A stretch of 64,000 bases of DNA from the NCBI GenBank assembly GCA_964023275.1, contig OZ029915.1:17771775-17835774 (forward strand). The letters run 5' to 3'. The translations under genes and the position numbers were made by a program. The stretch comes from Norana najaformis (taxonomy: Eukaryota; Annelida; Clitellata; Crassiclitellata; Hormogastridae). This document shows, piece after piece, positions 1 through 11,511 of the stretch (the stretch's first letter is position 1; each line of letters begins with the position of its first letter). The notes beneath the pieces were generated by a model. It was not told where the DNA came from, ran no database searches, and was given only the letters and a program-made list of their open reading frames with translations.

Positions 1-223
1 ATTATAATTAGCCATAAATAAAGCTTATTATGACATTTTAGTTTTGCCAAAGACATCGTTTAAAGAGTGGACTGGGTTTTCTTTACAAAATCGACGATAT
101 CTCAGAAATTAGACCTGATGCACTCAATCCAATGACATTTTCTGAATCAGCGCCCAAAATTACCACAAGAACAGGTCTAAAACCGAAGGCAACAAGAAAA
201 AAAAATTTTTCTGTTGGCCAGTG
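1..223 (+). mobile_element. Element A: 3' end of a CACTGG-end ORF element, cut by the window edge
   Basis: Read on the minus strand from 223 leftward, this begins CACTGGCCAACAG, the same terminal motif as the element at 13540 (CACTGGACAACAA). It then matches, in inverted orientation, the downstream flank of element B at 228-340; shared blocks include GCTGATTC, CAGGTCTA and GAGATAT. It is therefore the downstream end of another copy, with its ORF expected to the left of base 1 on the plus strand. No coding sequence of it lies in the window. Confidence 0.7.
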
Positions 224-227
224 TAAT
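178..227. repeat. Left 50-bp direct repeat flanking element B
   Basis: Identical over 50 bp to 2413-2462. It consists of the last 46 bp of element A (ending GTTGGCCAGTG) plus four bases, TAAT. The flanking bases differ on both sides, so this fits a target-site duplication made when element B inserted at the tip of element A. Confidence 0.75.
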
Positions 228-552
228 TTGTTGCCTCAAATGTTAGAACTGTTTCTGGGTATATTTGACCTGCTGATTCCAGAAAAGGCACCAATTTTCT
301 CCCAGCAGGTCTAGTTTTCGAGATATAGAACATTATCCCATATACCAGTCCTTGCCTCTGCTCGCCCATAAAACATAAGGCTATAGCTATAATTATGTAG
401 TGCTCAATTTATTATGTGATACACTAAATAAACATAATAATACAAATACTTAAAAGAAAATGGTAGTACCTGAAACTGTACTTATATGATACCAAACAGA
501 ACAAGTTTGTTATAAAAATTTCAAGTCATTCGACACCGAAGAAGCTCCTTTT

Positions 553-2229
553 CTACGATTTCCGAGTGTGGCATCTGCCGGAACAATCGCGCATAATATT
601 CCAGCAATAGTCTGCCATCATGTGTGCATCCCATCTTCCTTGATATCGATTTTCCATTGTTTTGATGTCTTGGTGAAATCTTTCACCTTGCTCTTCGCTG
701 AAGTCACCAAGATTCTCTGGAAAGCGATCTAAGTGACTGTGGAGATAATGGACTTTAATGCTCATGTTGCAGCCAAGCTTGTTGAAATGAAGAAGCATAT
801 CCTCTACTAGTTGTGCATAATTGTCTGCCTTCTTGTTGCCAAGAAAATTTTTAGTTACAAGAACAAAGGAAGACCAGGCACAAGATTCGATTTCATTCAT
901 TGATGGTATGAAAAGTGGGTCATTCATAAGTTGCCTGATCTGTGGACCATCGAAGATTCCAGCCTTCAATTTTTCCATTGTAATTCCTGGTAACTTGTGT
1001 ACTATGTATTCGAAGCATGAACCTTCTTTATTCAAAGCCCTGACAAATTGTTTCATCAGGCCTAGCTTTATATGTAGTGGTGGCAGTATGATCCTATCTC
1101 GTGCCACCAAAGATTCCTTGATTACATTTTGAGCTCCAACCACCATGTCTTTCCTCGAAGGCCAATCTTTTCTTGTCCAATGTTCATGCTTGGCTCTACT
1201 GTCCCAAAGACACAAAAAGCAGGGATACTTTGTGTAGCCACTTTGTTGATCAAGGAGGAAATTTACCATCTTCAAGTCTACACAAATTACCCATTGATGT
1301 TCTTTGTATTTTATCTTTTCCAGTACTAAAGAGATGGCATTGTACTCTTCTTTCATCCTGGTGGAGTGACCGATTGGAATAGAACCAAATTTGTTGCCGT
1401 TATTTAAAAGCACACATTTCAGACTACGTTTTGAACTGTCGATAAAAAGACGCCACTCATCTGGGCTGTAATCCGACAGACCAATTTTCTTCAATAAGTT
1501 GCTGATGTCATTACAGAATACTAGGTTGTTGTCTTCGGTAAAGAATGGCAGCAAATCCTTTTCTCTGTTTCTATAAATTGTAATTTTTGTTCCAGGCTGA
1601 AGTGCATTCTTTTCCTTTAGTCTGGACGCAAGCAATTCAGAGGACTCTTTGGAAAGATTTAAGTCCCTGATCAGATCACTCAACTCTTTTTGGTCAAAAC
1701 GTTCACTGTGTGAAGTTGATTGGAAATCACTGTCACTGCCCCCACTTTCTTCACTTTCGTCATCTTGTCCGATATTGGACATGCAAGTCTCATCGTCTGA
1801 GAGCTGAGGTAGTTCGCGAAAAGGTGGAACTGGTACAATATCCGAATGCGGAACAGGTCTCCTGGCTGAAGGTATATCAGGGTAAGACAACTTGTGACGA
1901 TTATTTCGATTGATGCCTATGATATTAACCATACAAAAGTAACAGTCGTCGAAGTGGTTTATCTGTTCCCTCCAAACCATCGGTACACCAAATTTCAGGC
2001 AGCTTCTCTTTCCAATTGTCCAGTGGCGCAATTGTTCAATACAAGTTTTGCATACTGCATGAGGAGCCCATTGCTTATCTTGATCTCCAAGTTTGACACC
2101 AAAATAACCTACATATGCTCTTTTTACAAACTCAGAAATCGGTTTCCTGTTTGCTTTTAGTGTGTATTCCCCACAAATGTAGCAGAATATGTCTGGATGG
2201 TTAATGCAGCTCCGTCTGGAAGTAGCCAT
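553..2229 (-). CDS. ORF-element protein, copy 1 (558 aa, intact)
   Basis: A single uninterrupted 558-codon ORF, homologous over its whole length to the proteins at 13751-15442 and 58929-60613. Visible features: an N-terminal CYICGE Cys pair, WAPH followed by a CxxC pair, and a DDCYFC pair. After an acidic, Ser-rich linker come WRLFIDSS, VDLK, CFLCLWDSR, LPPLHIKLGL and EEQGERFHQD, ending with a YQGRW...ADYCW block. I recall many uncharacterised proteins of this type in invertebrate genomes, but no named family. The spacing of Asp (FIDSS), Asp (VDLK) and Glu (QGERF) suggests an RNase H-like fold, hence a possible nuclease or transposase; that role is inferred. The ATG is the first in frame and aligns with the starts of the other copies. 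The protein is clearly diverged from the 13.7-kb copy but has no stop, so it has been under selection until recently or is a different subfamily. Confidence 0.85.
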   Translation of the reverse strand: MATSRRSCINHPDIFCYICGEYTLKANRKPISEFVKRAYVGYFGVKLGDQDKQWAPHAVCKTCIEQLRHWTIGKRSCLKFGVPMVWREQINHFDDCYFCMVNIIGINRNNRHKLSYPDIPSARRPVPHSDIVPVPPFRELPQLSDDETCMSNIGQDDESEESGGSDSDFQSTSHSERFDQKELSDLIRDLNLSKESSELLASRLKEKNALQPGTKITIYRNREKDLLPFFTEDNNLVFCNDISNLLKKIGLSDYSPDEWRLFIDSSKRSLKCVLLNNGNKFGSIPIGHSTRMKEEYNAISLVLEKIKYKEHQWVICVDLKMVNFLLDQQSGYTKYPCFLCLWDSRAKHEHWTRKDWPSRKDMVVGAQNVIKESLVARDRIILPPLHIKLGLMKQFVRALNKEGSCFEYIVHKLPGITMEKLKAGIFDGPQIRQLMNDPLFIPSMNEIESCAWSSFVLVTKNFLGNKKADNYAQLVEDMLLHFNKLGCNMSIKVHYLHSHLDRFPENLGDFSEEQGERFHQDIKTMENRYQGRWDAHMMADYCWNIMRDCSGRCHTRKS

Positions 2230-2279
2230 AACCTTAAGGATGTTCGCATCTGAGGAATTAAATGACTAACCTAAAAAAT

Positions 2280-2385
<106 letters not shown>

Positions 2386-2412
2386 CTATACAACTGACTA
2401 TTATTTTTATGA

Positions 2413-2462
2413 TAAAACCGAAGGCAACAAGAAAAAAAAATTTTTCTGTTGGCCAGTGTAAT
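2413..2462. repeat. Right 50-bp direct repeat flanking element B
   Basis: Identical to 178-227. Beyond it lies unrelated DNA (ATTAGGCTC), the presumed original right flank of element A. Confidence 0.75.
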
Positions 2463-2587
2463 ATTAGGCTCGCATTGCGATTATTATTGTTATTATTACT
2501 ATTATTTTGTATTATAATGTAATAATAGCAAAATAACAATATCGTTATTTTATTATTGATTTTTTACATGTTTTCCCCGCCAACTTG

Positions 2588-2777
2588 CATGTTTCGTAGC
2601 ATAGCGTTAACTCGAGTTAAGACACAGTTTTTTACCTTTATATTAATGATTAATACGAATAGCTCAATCACAACAGTACTTGATTCGCCACAATTTCAAA
2701 CTCACAAACCTATCAGCAACACTTGTAACTTAAATTTCAGACTCAGCACACGACAGACTAGTGGTACAAATGTTTTG

Positions 2778-2825
<48 letters not shown>

Positions 2826-3150
2826 CAACAACGCATTTGCGTCCGCTTATATACCCCCATTCCCGCCAAGACGGCAGACCAGTAGAAACCGGTATAGACC
2901 GGCTCTTCCGTTATCGCGCAGTCTTGAGTTTTTTTCAAAAACCCGCTGACTCGTTACAACAAAGGCCTGAACGCCCACGTGATTAAATCGCGTCGGCAAT
3001 AATTACTGCTGATATCAGCCCGTCTGCCTCCCTCCCCGCAGGACGCCGCCATCCAATCACACCACCTCGCCACATTTTTTATGTGTGCCAGCCACTTGTA
3101 CAGACCAATAATCCGATGACTCATGGAAATTTCTTCTGCAAATATTCGCT
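2588..3150 (+). repeat. R1 repeat, copy 1
   Basis: Same order of blocks as copies at 5845, 18893 and 48695: GCGTTAACTCGAG, TCAATCACAACAGTACTTGA, ACGACAGACTAG, ACGCATTTGCG, TTCCCGCCAAGAC, CGCCCACGTGATTAA and CGATGACTCATGG. TATATA follows GTCCGCT at about 2849, so the repeat may carry a promoter. No protein is encoded. A (CT)n tract interrupts it. It could be an LTR or the 5' region of an unknown element. Confidence 0.7.
2778..2826. repeat. (CT)n microsatellite inside R1
   Basis: A 49-bp CT tract with a single CC interruption. It sits where other R1 copies read TTTCTCGCGCTGTC, so it probably expanded from that pyrimidine stretch. Confidence 0.95.
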
Positions 3151-3187
3151 TAAACTTGCTGACTAAAAGTCGAACATTACGTTCGCA

Positions 3188-3300
3188 GATGTGGAAGTGA
3201 CAATCATATGGCAGTGATGCAGAAGTGACAGTGATTTGGCTGTGATTTAGAAGTGACAGCCATCTGGCAGTGATGTAGAAGTGACAGTATGTAATACTAC
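3188..3300. repeat. Degenerate ~28-bp minisatellite
   Basis: About four units built on AGAAGTGACAGTGATTTGGC followed by AGTGATG. Units differ by substitutions and small indels. Confidence 0.8.
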
Positions 3301-4184
3301 TTCCTCCTCAGTGATCTTCGTCCCTTCATCTTCTGGTGCTCTTGGAACTTCTGTCGTTGTCAGTGGCTCTGCGAACCAAGCAATTTAGGTCGACAACGAC
3401 GACGGCAAGAGCCATTAGAGCAGGACATGAAAAGTAATGGAAAGACGTCATCGTTCCCACGAGGCCGATCCAGTCCAACGCCCGCCGCCGCCGCCGCCGA
3501 CAGACCCCGCTTCAGCCGACCGACCGACCGACCGAGCGATGGATAGTCGGTCCCTGCTTCTTCTTCTTCTTTCTCCTGCTCCTCCTCCTCCTGCGTCGTT
3601 TGCCGTAAACAGAAATAGGTTTGTCGGAAGGCGGTGATGTTGGAGGAAATGCCGTTAGCGGCGCTGTTTACGGTTCCATCTGGTTCCATCTCGTTCCGTG
3701 TTTCGTTCCATCTGACTTGTGGCGATTTAACGGCATCATAACTGAAATTTTATTGCTAACGAGTTGTTGATCAGTCGCCCGAGAGTCGTCTCCATCGGAC
3801 TGGGAGAAGAAGAAGAGGCAGCAGCAGCAGCAGTCGGTCGGTCCCTAGGGGGGTTGTCTACCCCCGGGAAGGATGCTACAAACAACAATAATTGCTGCAG
3901 GAGACAAACCCTGTCTTTGGCGATCGTCGATGGAGGACCCTGTATGTACAGCCCTAAAAGAGTGTTGCACGTCACCCGGCGACCAGTGACTTCTGTTGGC
4001 TGGAAGTCCGATGACAACAAGTAACGATCAGCTGATGACTGCAGTCGTCACTGCGCCTCAGCACCAACAGATCATTAGACGACGTCATTCGATGCACGAA
4101 AATGACAATCGCTAGAATTGACGCCTTTGGCAAAATCCGCTACAAATCATGACAACAATCCTTGGATCTGAAGCTAGCCGCCTT
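3301..4184. other. No gene seen; GC-rich stretch with triplet runs
   Basis: Contains short CCG, CTT and CAG runs and CGACCGAC-type tetranucleotides near 3480-3590 and 3810-3845. The open frames here are low-complexity on both strands and resemble no protein. I see no convincing promoter or splice structure. Confidence 0.5.
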
Positions 4185-4455
4185 TAAATGCAGTGTCATG
4201 ATATTTTAACGCAAACCGTGCACTGATATTTGAAGACATGGTATCGTGATATTTGAATGTATATCGTCATGATAGTTGAATGCAGAATATCGCAATGTGT
4301 GATTGAACAGTGTCGTGATAGTTGAATGCAGATTTCTGTGCAAATTGAATGGTGATGTCATGATATTTGAATGCAGTGTGATGATATTTAAATGCATATA
4401 GTATCACGATGTTTGAAGGCTCCATATCTTGATATTTGAATGCACAGTGTCATGG
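4185..4455. repeat. Degenerate minisatellite, TGATATTTGAATGCA core
   Basis: Roughly ten imperfect units of 27-35 bp, each containing a variant of TGATATTTGAATGCA followed by GTGTCATG. Strong divergence indicates an old array. Confidence 0.75.
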
Positions 4456-4639
4456 TGACTGAATGTGACTAGATTTATTGCAACTGAGTTATTCAGAAAC
4501 CACATTTGCCAGCAGTCATTGCGCATCAAAACCAATTTCTGATGCTGGAAAAGGCGTGTACAGCTCATCCACAACTGGGTCTGATTCTAAGTTTTCCTAT
4601 GAAGCACACATGGAAGGACAATCGAGCAGACGGCCTAAA

Positions 4640-5402
4640 GAACTGATGTATGAAGACACAGACGAACGGAGAGAAGAACAAACTACAGAAAGAAAGAAAG
4701 GATAGAAGAATGGAAAACCTGATGGACGAGGAGAGGGAAAAGGAGAGGGGTGGATCCAAGATTGAAGGATGGATAAACAAAAGACAAGACCGACAGACCA
4801 AAACACGTATAAAAACTGCTGGACTGAATGAAGACAAACGGATAGATGGACGAACGGCTGGAAACATAGATGGATGGACGGATGAAAACATGGATAGATA
4901 GACAAAAGGATGGAAATATGGATAGATGGACGGATGGGCCGACGGATGGTCGGGGGGATGGAAACAGGTATAGATGTATACGGAACGAATGGGAACGGGG
5001 ACAGATGGAGGAACAGTTTGACACACGGATAGAAAGATGGAAGGATGAAAAGAAACACTGATAGATGGACGGATGGATGGATGAAAATACGAACAAAAAT
5101 TCGATGGACGGAAGGAAAGACGGATAGATTGACTGAAGCACGGAAACGTTAATAGATGGATTGATGGAAGACAAACAGATAGATGGATGGAAGGAAGGAT
5201 ATAAAAACGGGTAGATGGAAGAGAAACTGATAGACGGACAGAAGGGTGAAAACATGGATGTTTGTAGGGATTGATAGACGATGAGACAGACGAACGGATT
5301 GAAAATAAAGCGAAATGATGGACAGATTGGTGGAGGAGCAAAGAAGCGAACAGATGGATGTATAAGGCGGGTGTCGATCGATCGATCGATCGATTGATTG
5401 AT
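4640..5402. repeat. GGATG/GACAGA-rich degenerate satellite with (ATCG)n end
   Basis: Purine-rich DNA dominated by GATGGA, GGACGGATG and GAAAGAC permutations over ~760 bp, ending in ATCGATCG repeats at 5374-5402. Because the units contain few stop codons, long open frames appear on both strands. Their Pro/Ser/His-rich products are repeat translations, not proteins. Confidence 0.85.
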
Positions 5403-5450
5403 GCTGCCGTTCTTCTAAATGTCCTGTGGTCGTCTTCTTGAAATCAACGC

Positions 5451-5511
5451 GCCGCCATTTTTGCCTAATAAAACCCGGATGTGGTTTCGTCGGGCGCCTT
5501 GAAATGGCGGC
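5451..5511. promoter_or_regulatory. Inverted pair of YY1-like GCCGCCATTTT motifs
   Basis: GCCGCCATTTTT at 5451-5462 and AAATGGCGGC at 5502-5511 face each other 39 bp apart, in a short GC-rich block. The AAnATGGCGGC core is the established YY1 site common at animal transcription starts. No ORF follows on either side, so this may be a decayed or distal promoter. Confidence 0.3.
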
Positions 5512-5844
5512 TGTCGGTCAGTTGTATGGGTGACGTAGTCGAGAATTAATAATTATTATCGACATTCGATTCTGAAGTTTGTTTTATGTATTATGTCGTC
5601 CGCGGGAAAATCTAATCTTTGGAAAGGGAATGGGAAAGGAAGGAGCGAGCGCGAAGACAAGCAGTGACATATACGCAGGAGAATAAGGTTACGCATAGAT
5701 CACCTCCAGCTGCCAGTCGGGTATACGAGATAGATAGAGCGTTATGGATGAGATGAAAGACGTCGAGATCAACGGACGGAAGTTGAATAGGAAGAGAATG
5801 GGAAGATGATATTGCGCTAGTTGCCACAGGATGAAGTTGTTGAC

Positions 5845-6500
5845 TGTCGACGACCTTGCGAAGATGTCAATCGATCTGGCTTCGAACCGTAAAGTCGCTC
5901 GATTTGTGGCGTAGTGTTAACTCGAGAAAGTACATGCAATCTTTGATTTTCTGAGGTATAATTAATTAAGAGAAGTTCAGCCACAATAGTACTTCAATCG
6001 TCGACGTAAGTTCTCTACAAGAATCAATCCATCAAAGACATTTATAGCTCAAAGTATCAACTGAGTACACAAGAGATTATTGCTATAAGATCTTTTTGTG
6101 CTGTCAACAAGGAATCTGCAACCGCTTTATACAGGCTTTTTTCGTCGCATTAGCAGACGATTCCACAGATGCCTATGGGTCCTCGCTGACGAGGTATTGC
6201 GCACGGACGCCCACGTGATAACTTGAGCGCCAACTCTCAGCAAACTGGCGATGCTTGACAGGTAGCCGCACCCAGTAACCGCATGGACGTGATCGATGCA
6301 TGTTCAAACAAGTCAACTACCCAATGACTCTATCATCGGAGTGATATAACAAAAATTTCCACCTTGCGGTGGTATGCCTGCCAGCCGATAAACAAACAAG
6401 TCATCAACCCGATGACTCATCGATGTGACGTCACAGGAAATAAACGCGCTTTTAAAGCTCGCTGAATTATTAACAGAAATCACGCTTCGTCGGCAATACG
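5845..6500 (+). repeat. R1 repeat, copy 2 (long form)
   Basis: Starts at the GTCGACGACCTT block and continues CGATCTGGCTTCGAACCGT, TGTTAACTCGAG, CTTTGATTTTCTG, ACGCCCACGTGAT and a CGATGTGACGTCAC site at the far end. Together with the copy at 18893 it shows the fullest form of the family. The GTCGAC head and a TGACGTCA (CRE) near the tail are shared landmarks. No coding capacity. Confidence 0.7.
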
Positions 6501-6529
6501 TGTAGCAGTGAAATATTGGAAACTAAAAG

Positions 6530-8115
6530 CCGAAAAATCGCGAAGGTCAAGCTACTTGTGCATGTGGTTGTGTGGCTGCACAAGCCTTGAGCTATTCTTA
6601 AGGATCATGTACTAGGAATTATAGCACGCTACTGTGATTATCAAACACATAATTAGTCACAACTTTCTCTCAAATGAAATTTAGCTTTTTTCTAGTTTCT
6701 TTTCTAAGCTTCATCGAAGCGCTGCCTGTGAAGCTTAGGCCTATGTTATATACGCGTAGTCCGGTACAAGTTGACTTCCAAGAAATCATTGGGCATGTTA
6801 TCCATTTGTTCTGGATAGGCTCTAAGCAGATTTACTCTTATTAGGTGCCATGTGTCAGAAAGACTATAAATGGACAAACGGAGGACAGGCGCCAATTCGT
6901 ACTTAACAGTTCGTAATCTGAACCAGGCTGTACTCGTTGCAGCCTGAATCACAAGCACGACAACAGACAACGAGAAAACCTTCTCATTTTCGTTATAATT
7001 TTATGAATTCATTTTTTATAAATGAACAGTTAATTTCACATGACACATCAGGATAAAAATATGTGACGCTAAAGTGAACGGCAAACAAATTAGCCATTAG
7101 CAATGTTCCATAGCACCAGCCACTGTAGATGGAATCTTCTCTCACATTTCGCCTTCGTTTTCTCAGCTCAAGAATCTAATCTAATCGAATATAATGGCTT
7201 CTAATGGCTCTTTTGGATGACTCCAAGCAGACTGACACTTTCCAGCTGCTCAATTCCGGGTAAGGGCAGATAAGGATCGAAGCTACGGTTCATACCAGGC
7301 CACATTAAATTACCTCTTTTGGTATTAAAGATATTAATGTTCTGCTTATGCGGAGTGGCCTGCAGCTTAATATCATGAAATTCTGCATTAAGCCCAATGC
7401 GGGCAGTTCAGGATTCAGTCGACTTATATCACTGGCATATTTGCAGAGGTAGTTATCTTCACATAAAGTACGGAGAGATACAATGATAATAATGACCATA
7501 GAACTGGTGTCAACACATATTCCTACGCAAAACTTTGAGTTATTGTCAACCAGTTTCATAGTTCCCATCTCATGCAGCAGCATGTGTGCAACTGCTAAGG
7601 AAGTTGGCTATCCAATTAGTTCAGGGGATATTGAGAGTCTTCAGTTTCTCGAGGAGAATGAGGTGAGAGTCGAATGCCTACAAAAATACTGTTTGGTCAG
7701 GAATCTTAGTTATTTTATGTAAGAGATAGACTAGAGCATATGTAGAGCTTTCAGTAGGGCAACATGCAAACTGGTCTGATAAGACATTACGTTACGTTGG
7801 GAATACCAAGAAGCAATGCACAACAGTTTTTCAACTATTCTAGAAAGGATCGCAGTTTCTTAAATGAGTCGTAAATTCATAAGGCCAGCAGTAGGGATCA
7901 GTAATTATAGTTGAAGTAAGCTCTTTTCTAGAATGTTGGAAGTTTCCCTTGGCTGAGAGAGATATATTATAAAGGTACAATAGATGTCAATTCATTATAA
8001 CAGTTACGAAAGACCCAGTAAGGAATATTCTCGTTTCCTCGTGTCGTTCGTTTAGTAGTGGATAAGGGTTTTTCTACTTCATGCAAACCTAAATGTAACT
8101 GAGAAAACTGTCTGT

Positions 8116-8116
<1 letters not shown>
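6530..8116. other. No gene recognised
   Basis: AT-rich single-copy-looking DNA. Near 7165-7205 there is AATCTAATCTAATCGAATAT followed by GGCTTCTAATGGC, a likely minus-strand LINE 3' terminus with a (TTAGA)n tail. Short frames at 6746-6970 and 7305-7583 (minus) and 7483-7722 (plus) show no motif I can name. Confidence 0.5.
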
Positions 8117-8156
<40 letters not shown>

Positions 8157-8183
8157 TATTATTATTATTATTATTATTATTAT

Positions 8184-8270
<87 letters not shown>

Positions 8271-8287
8271 GTAATAATAATAATAAT
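8117..8287. repeat. Compound (AAT)n / (ATT)n / (AAT)n microsatellite
   Basis: An AAT block, then its complement ATT (from about 8155), then a longer AAT block. The switch of strand inside the array makes a perfect inverted repeat able to fold into a hairpin or cruciform. Confidence 0.95.
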
Positions 8288-8519
8288 TCTTGTTTTGAGT
8301 TGGTAAGAATTTTGTCTTTCAATTCCCGCTATAGGTTTTGAGGTTTCTTTTTGCACAATTGCATAAAGTTATACTCACGCATGTTTTTCTACGCACGCGG
8401 TGACCTGCTCCGCCCCCTCGTTTACGTGTATTATACCATACCTTCTAGCCCTGTTAGTCGTGCTTTGTAGCCTGCTTTTTTGATCATGTCATGTCTTTAT
8501 CATAAGGTCAGTCTTGGCC

Positions 8520-11482
8520 ACTATCACAGACTTGCGAGAAGGCTAAGGGCATTTGTAGCTACTGCCATGCCACCGGGGCAATGGGTTGGTCCATAAGCAC
8601 GGCCCTCGTGATAGTCCATGCCCGGGATCTCATAAACCACTGCTGTCCGTTCTCCCTTCAGACATTTCAGGAGGGGATGACGGGCTTGTTGCCTCGGGTC
8701 AGTCTTTGAGTGCGCAGGGAGGAGGGGCCCTGCCGAATTCTTTGAGTCCTGTCCCAATCGGGAGCCCCCTCTCACCCTAACCCTGCATGCCGGCTGATAA
8801 AACACATTCCCAAGGCCGCTCGTTCCTCTTTGGGCCAACTAGTCTCTCAGATTATAAGTCGCATCCTGTCTGACCTGACTAACCCAGATACTTGGCATAC
8901 TCTTCTGCTTTCTAGCAGTTTCATCTTGGTTCCCCCAGCCACAATGCAACCTCTATTATCAAAAAACGAATCGCCATTTTAACTGCCGAGATGAACTCCA
9001 ATGCCCAATTTTCGGCACCGATTGCTTTTGTCAAGCGGAATGGGCGCCACAATGAGGGACCCCAGGGTCCAGAAGCTATAGCATCGGCTGTGTCCGCTAT
9101 AACTGGAAGATGGTAACATCAGAGCAGCGGTGCGGATTTTGTGCTCGGAGTAACAGCCAGTCCCAGGCAGACCCGACATCCTTTGCAGACCTTCAGGCCA
9201 AGCATCCTATTCCTTCTCGCACAGATGAGGACATACCACCTTCAAATCAAAACCTATCAGCTTTTCAGGTTACAGAACAGGATATTCTGCATGCGGTCCG
9301 TTCCTTTCCAGCTGGTTCCTCGGGTGGCCCTGATGGGTTGCGACCAAAACATATCTTGAACCTGATTAAATGTAACGAAACTGGCCCTGAGGTTCTTTCC
9401 TCTATTACCTCTCTTATTAATCTTCTGTTGGAAGGCTCCTGTCCAAGCACAGTCACTCCCATTCTTTGTGGCTGTACTTTAATGGCCTTAAGGAAGAAGT
9501 CAGATGGACTTAGCCCCATTGCCATAGGATATGTTTGGCGCCGCCTGGCCTCTAAATGTGCTAAGTCCTTTGCTTTGAACCACCTCTCCGGTTACTTCTC
9601 TCCTCTGCAACTCGGGGTTGGCACTCCTGGCGGCTGCGAAGCGGCGGTTCATGCCACCCGTCGATTTCTTGCTTGCTTGCCACAAGACTCGGTGTTAGTG
9701 AAGCTTGACTTTAGCAACGCATTTAACAGTCTTAATCATAGACCTATGCTGGAAGCGGTGGCAAATCTGGTCCCTGAACTCTATACCCGTACTGCCATCT
9801 TGCTTATGGAATACCTTCAGTTTTAAAATTTGGCGACATTTTCATCTTATCACAAACTGGCCCTCAGCAATTTGGGTCCACTCCTCTTTTGCCTGCCTCT
9901 GCAACCGCTGCTTTCACGTCTGTCCTCTTCTCTGGTGCTGGGTTATCTTATTAATGACCTAACTTTGGGCGGCAAGACCTCTGTTGTGGCGGGGGATGTC
10001 CGGGTTATCATGTCAGAAGCTGGTGCCATGGGTCTGACTTTGAACATCACAAAATGCGAGATCATTTCACAAGCTCAACACCCCATTCTTCCGGATCCAC
10101 TAAACCGCTTTTCAGCAACATTACCAGATGATGCCTGCCTCCTTGGAGCACCTTTATTTCTTGGGGGAGCCCTCAGGTCTGTTCTAGAGGCCAGAGTTTC
10201 AGAACTCAGGGTCGGTGTCACGCGCCTAGCATCTATTGGTAGGCATGACGCCCTCGTACTTCTTCGCTGCTCTCTTAGCTCACCTACTTTGCTTCACACC
10301 CTCAGATGCGCCTCTTGTATGGACCACCCGTGCTTGAGCGTTTTTCATCTTGTACTGCGAGAGGGCCTCTCGAGCACGTTGAACTTGGCTTTGTCGGACA
10401 TGCACTGTTCTTCAGGCCTCGCCCCTGGTTAAGGATGGTGGATTGGGTATTAGACGTGCAACCTCGCTGGCACTTCCAGCTTTTTTGGCCTCAGCCGCAG
10501 GTACCACGCCTCTCCAGGCATCCATCCTGGCCAGATCCGGTACTGACGCAGTGGGAGATGATGTTTTTCTTATGGCCAGGTCTCAGTGGAGTTTGGTATC
10601 AAATGTACCCTTTCCAGACGACCCAGTTGCACATAAACAATCAGCATGGGATCGTCCTTTAATTATGAAGAACATAGCCACCTTACAAGCATCTGCTGCA
10701 TCGGAATATCACAGGGCTCGGGTCATGGCGGTGGCTTAACCTCATTCTAGTGACTGGCTGTTTGCCCTTCCAATAAGTGCCTGTGGTCTAAGACTTGGAG
10801 ATGAGGCAGTACGAGTGGCCGTGGGTTTGCGCCTCGGTGTTGAGATCAGCACCACTCATAGGTGCCCTTGTGGTTCAATGGCCTTGACTGACGGTTCTCA
10901 TGGTTTGGCCTGTCGTCTTGGACCCGGCAGGATTGCCAGACACGCAGCTCTAAATGATCTGATCTGGCGAGCTTTGGTGAAAGCTGGTTTCCCTGCCTCT
11001 AAAGAACCAGTTGGACTTTCAAGATCCGATGGTAAACGCCCAGATGGCGCTACTCTCATTCCCTGGCAGGCGGGCAGGTCTGTGGTTTGGGATGTTACTG
11101 TTGTCGACACTTTGGCCGATTCTTACTTGCCTCACACAGCTACGAGTGCAGGTGTAGGGGCAAGAGTTGGCTGCTCAGAGGAAGATCACCAAATTTATCG
11201 GCTTCCTATCAGTTCATCCCTTTGGCCTTCGAGACCCTTGGCCCGATAAATTTACAGAACCTGGAGTTCTTAACTAATCTGGGTGGTCACTTGACCAGGG
11301 TTTCCGGAGACCCAATGGAAACCGCTTTCCTTTTCCAACGCGTTGCCTGCACAATTCAACGTTTTAATTTGATTGCCTTCCAGGGCACTTTTGAGGAGCC
11401 TGACATCAACGAAGATTAGCCATCTCAGAATGCAATTTTTCATCCGGATAATTTTTCAGCTTCCTGAGGGATCATAAATACC
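8520..11482 (+). mobile_element. Non-LTR retrotransposon with C-terminal restriction-like endonuclease (broken)
   Basis: Coding remains can be followed from a Cys-rich N-terminal piece (CSYCHATG, about 8550) through reverse transcriptase to an endonuclease domain and a short 3' UTR ending at the A-rich stretch 11488-11510. This domain order (RT, then Cys/His knuckle, then PD-(D/E)XK endonuclease) defines the R2/R4/NeSL-type assemblage. I cannot assign a clade. Upstream limits are vague because the N-terminal third is scrambled by stops. Confidence 0.8.
9110..11419 (+). pseudogene. RT-endonuclease polyprotein, disrupted
   Basis: Domains in order: pre-RT FPAGSSGGPDGLRPKH (about 9307); RT motif A KLDFSNAFNS (about 9700); GPLLFCLPLQPLL (about 9875); a motif C region reading GYLINDLTLGG (about 9940), where intact relatives have YLDD, so the catalytic pair is damaged; a CPCG...H...C...H knuckle (about 10863); and the nuclease signature KRPDG...WQAG...WDVTVVDT (about 11034-11110), matching PD...D.T of restriction-like endonucleases. 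Breaks: an in-frame stop at 9824, frame changes near 10400 and 11150, and a stop at 10737 with homology continuing in frame (PHSSDWLFALPISACGLRL). The frame ends with the stop at 11417. At least four lesions make it non-functional. Confidence 0.85.
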
Positions 11483-11511
11483 TCGGGGCAAAAAAATAAT
11501 AACAACAATAA

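Noticed and set aside
553..2229. A single-copy host gene
   Set aside because: Three homologous copies lie in 64 kb, each with insertion-type flanks, so it is mobile DNA.
4565..5341. Long Pro/Ser/His-rich minus-strand frame (258 codons) with overlapping long frames on both strands
   Set aside because: It is the translation of GATG/GACA repeat DNA; all frames are open because the units lack stops.
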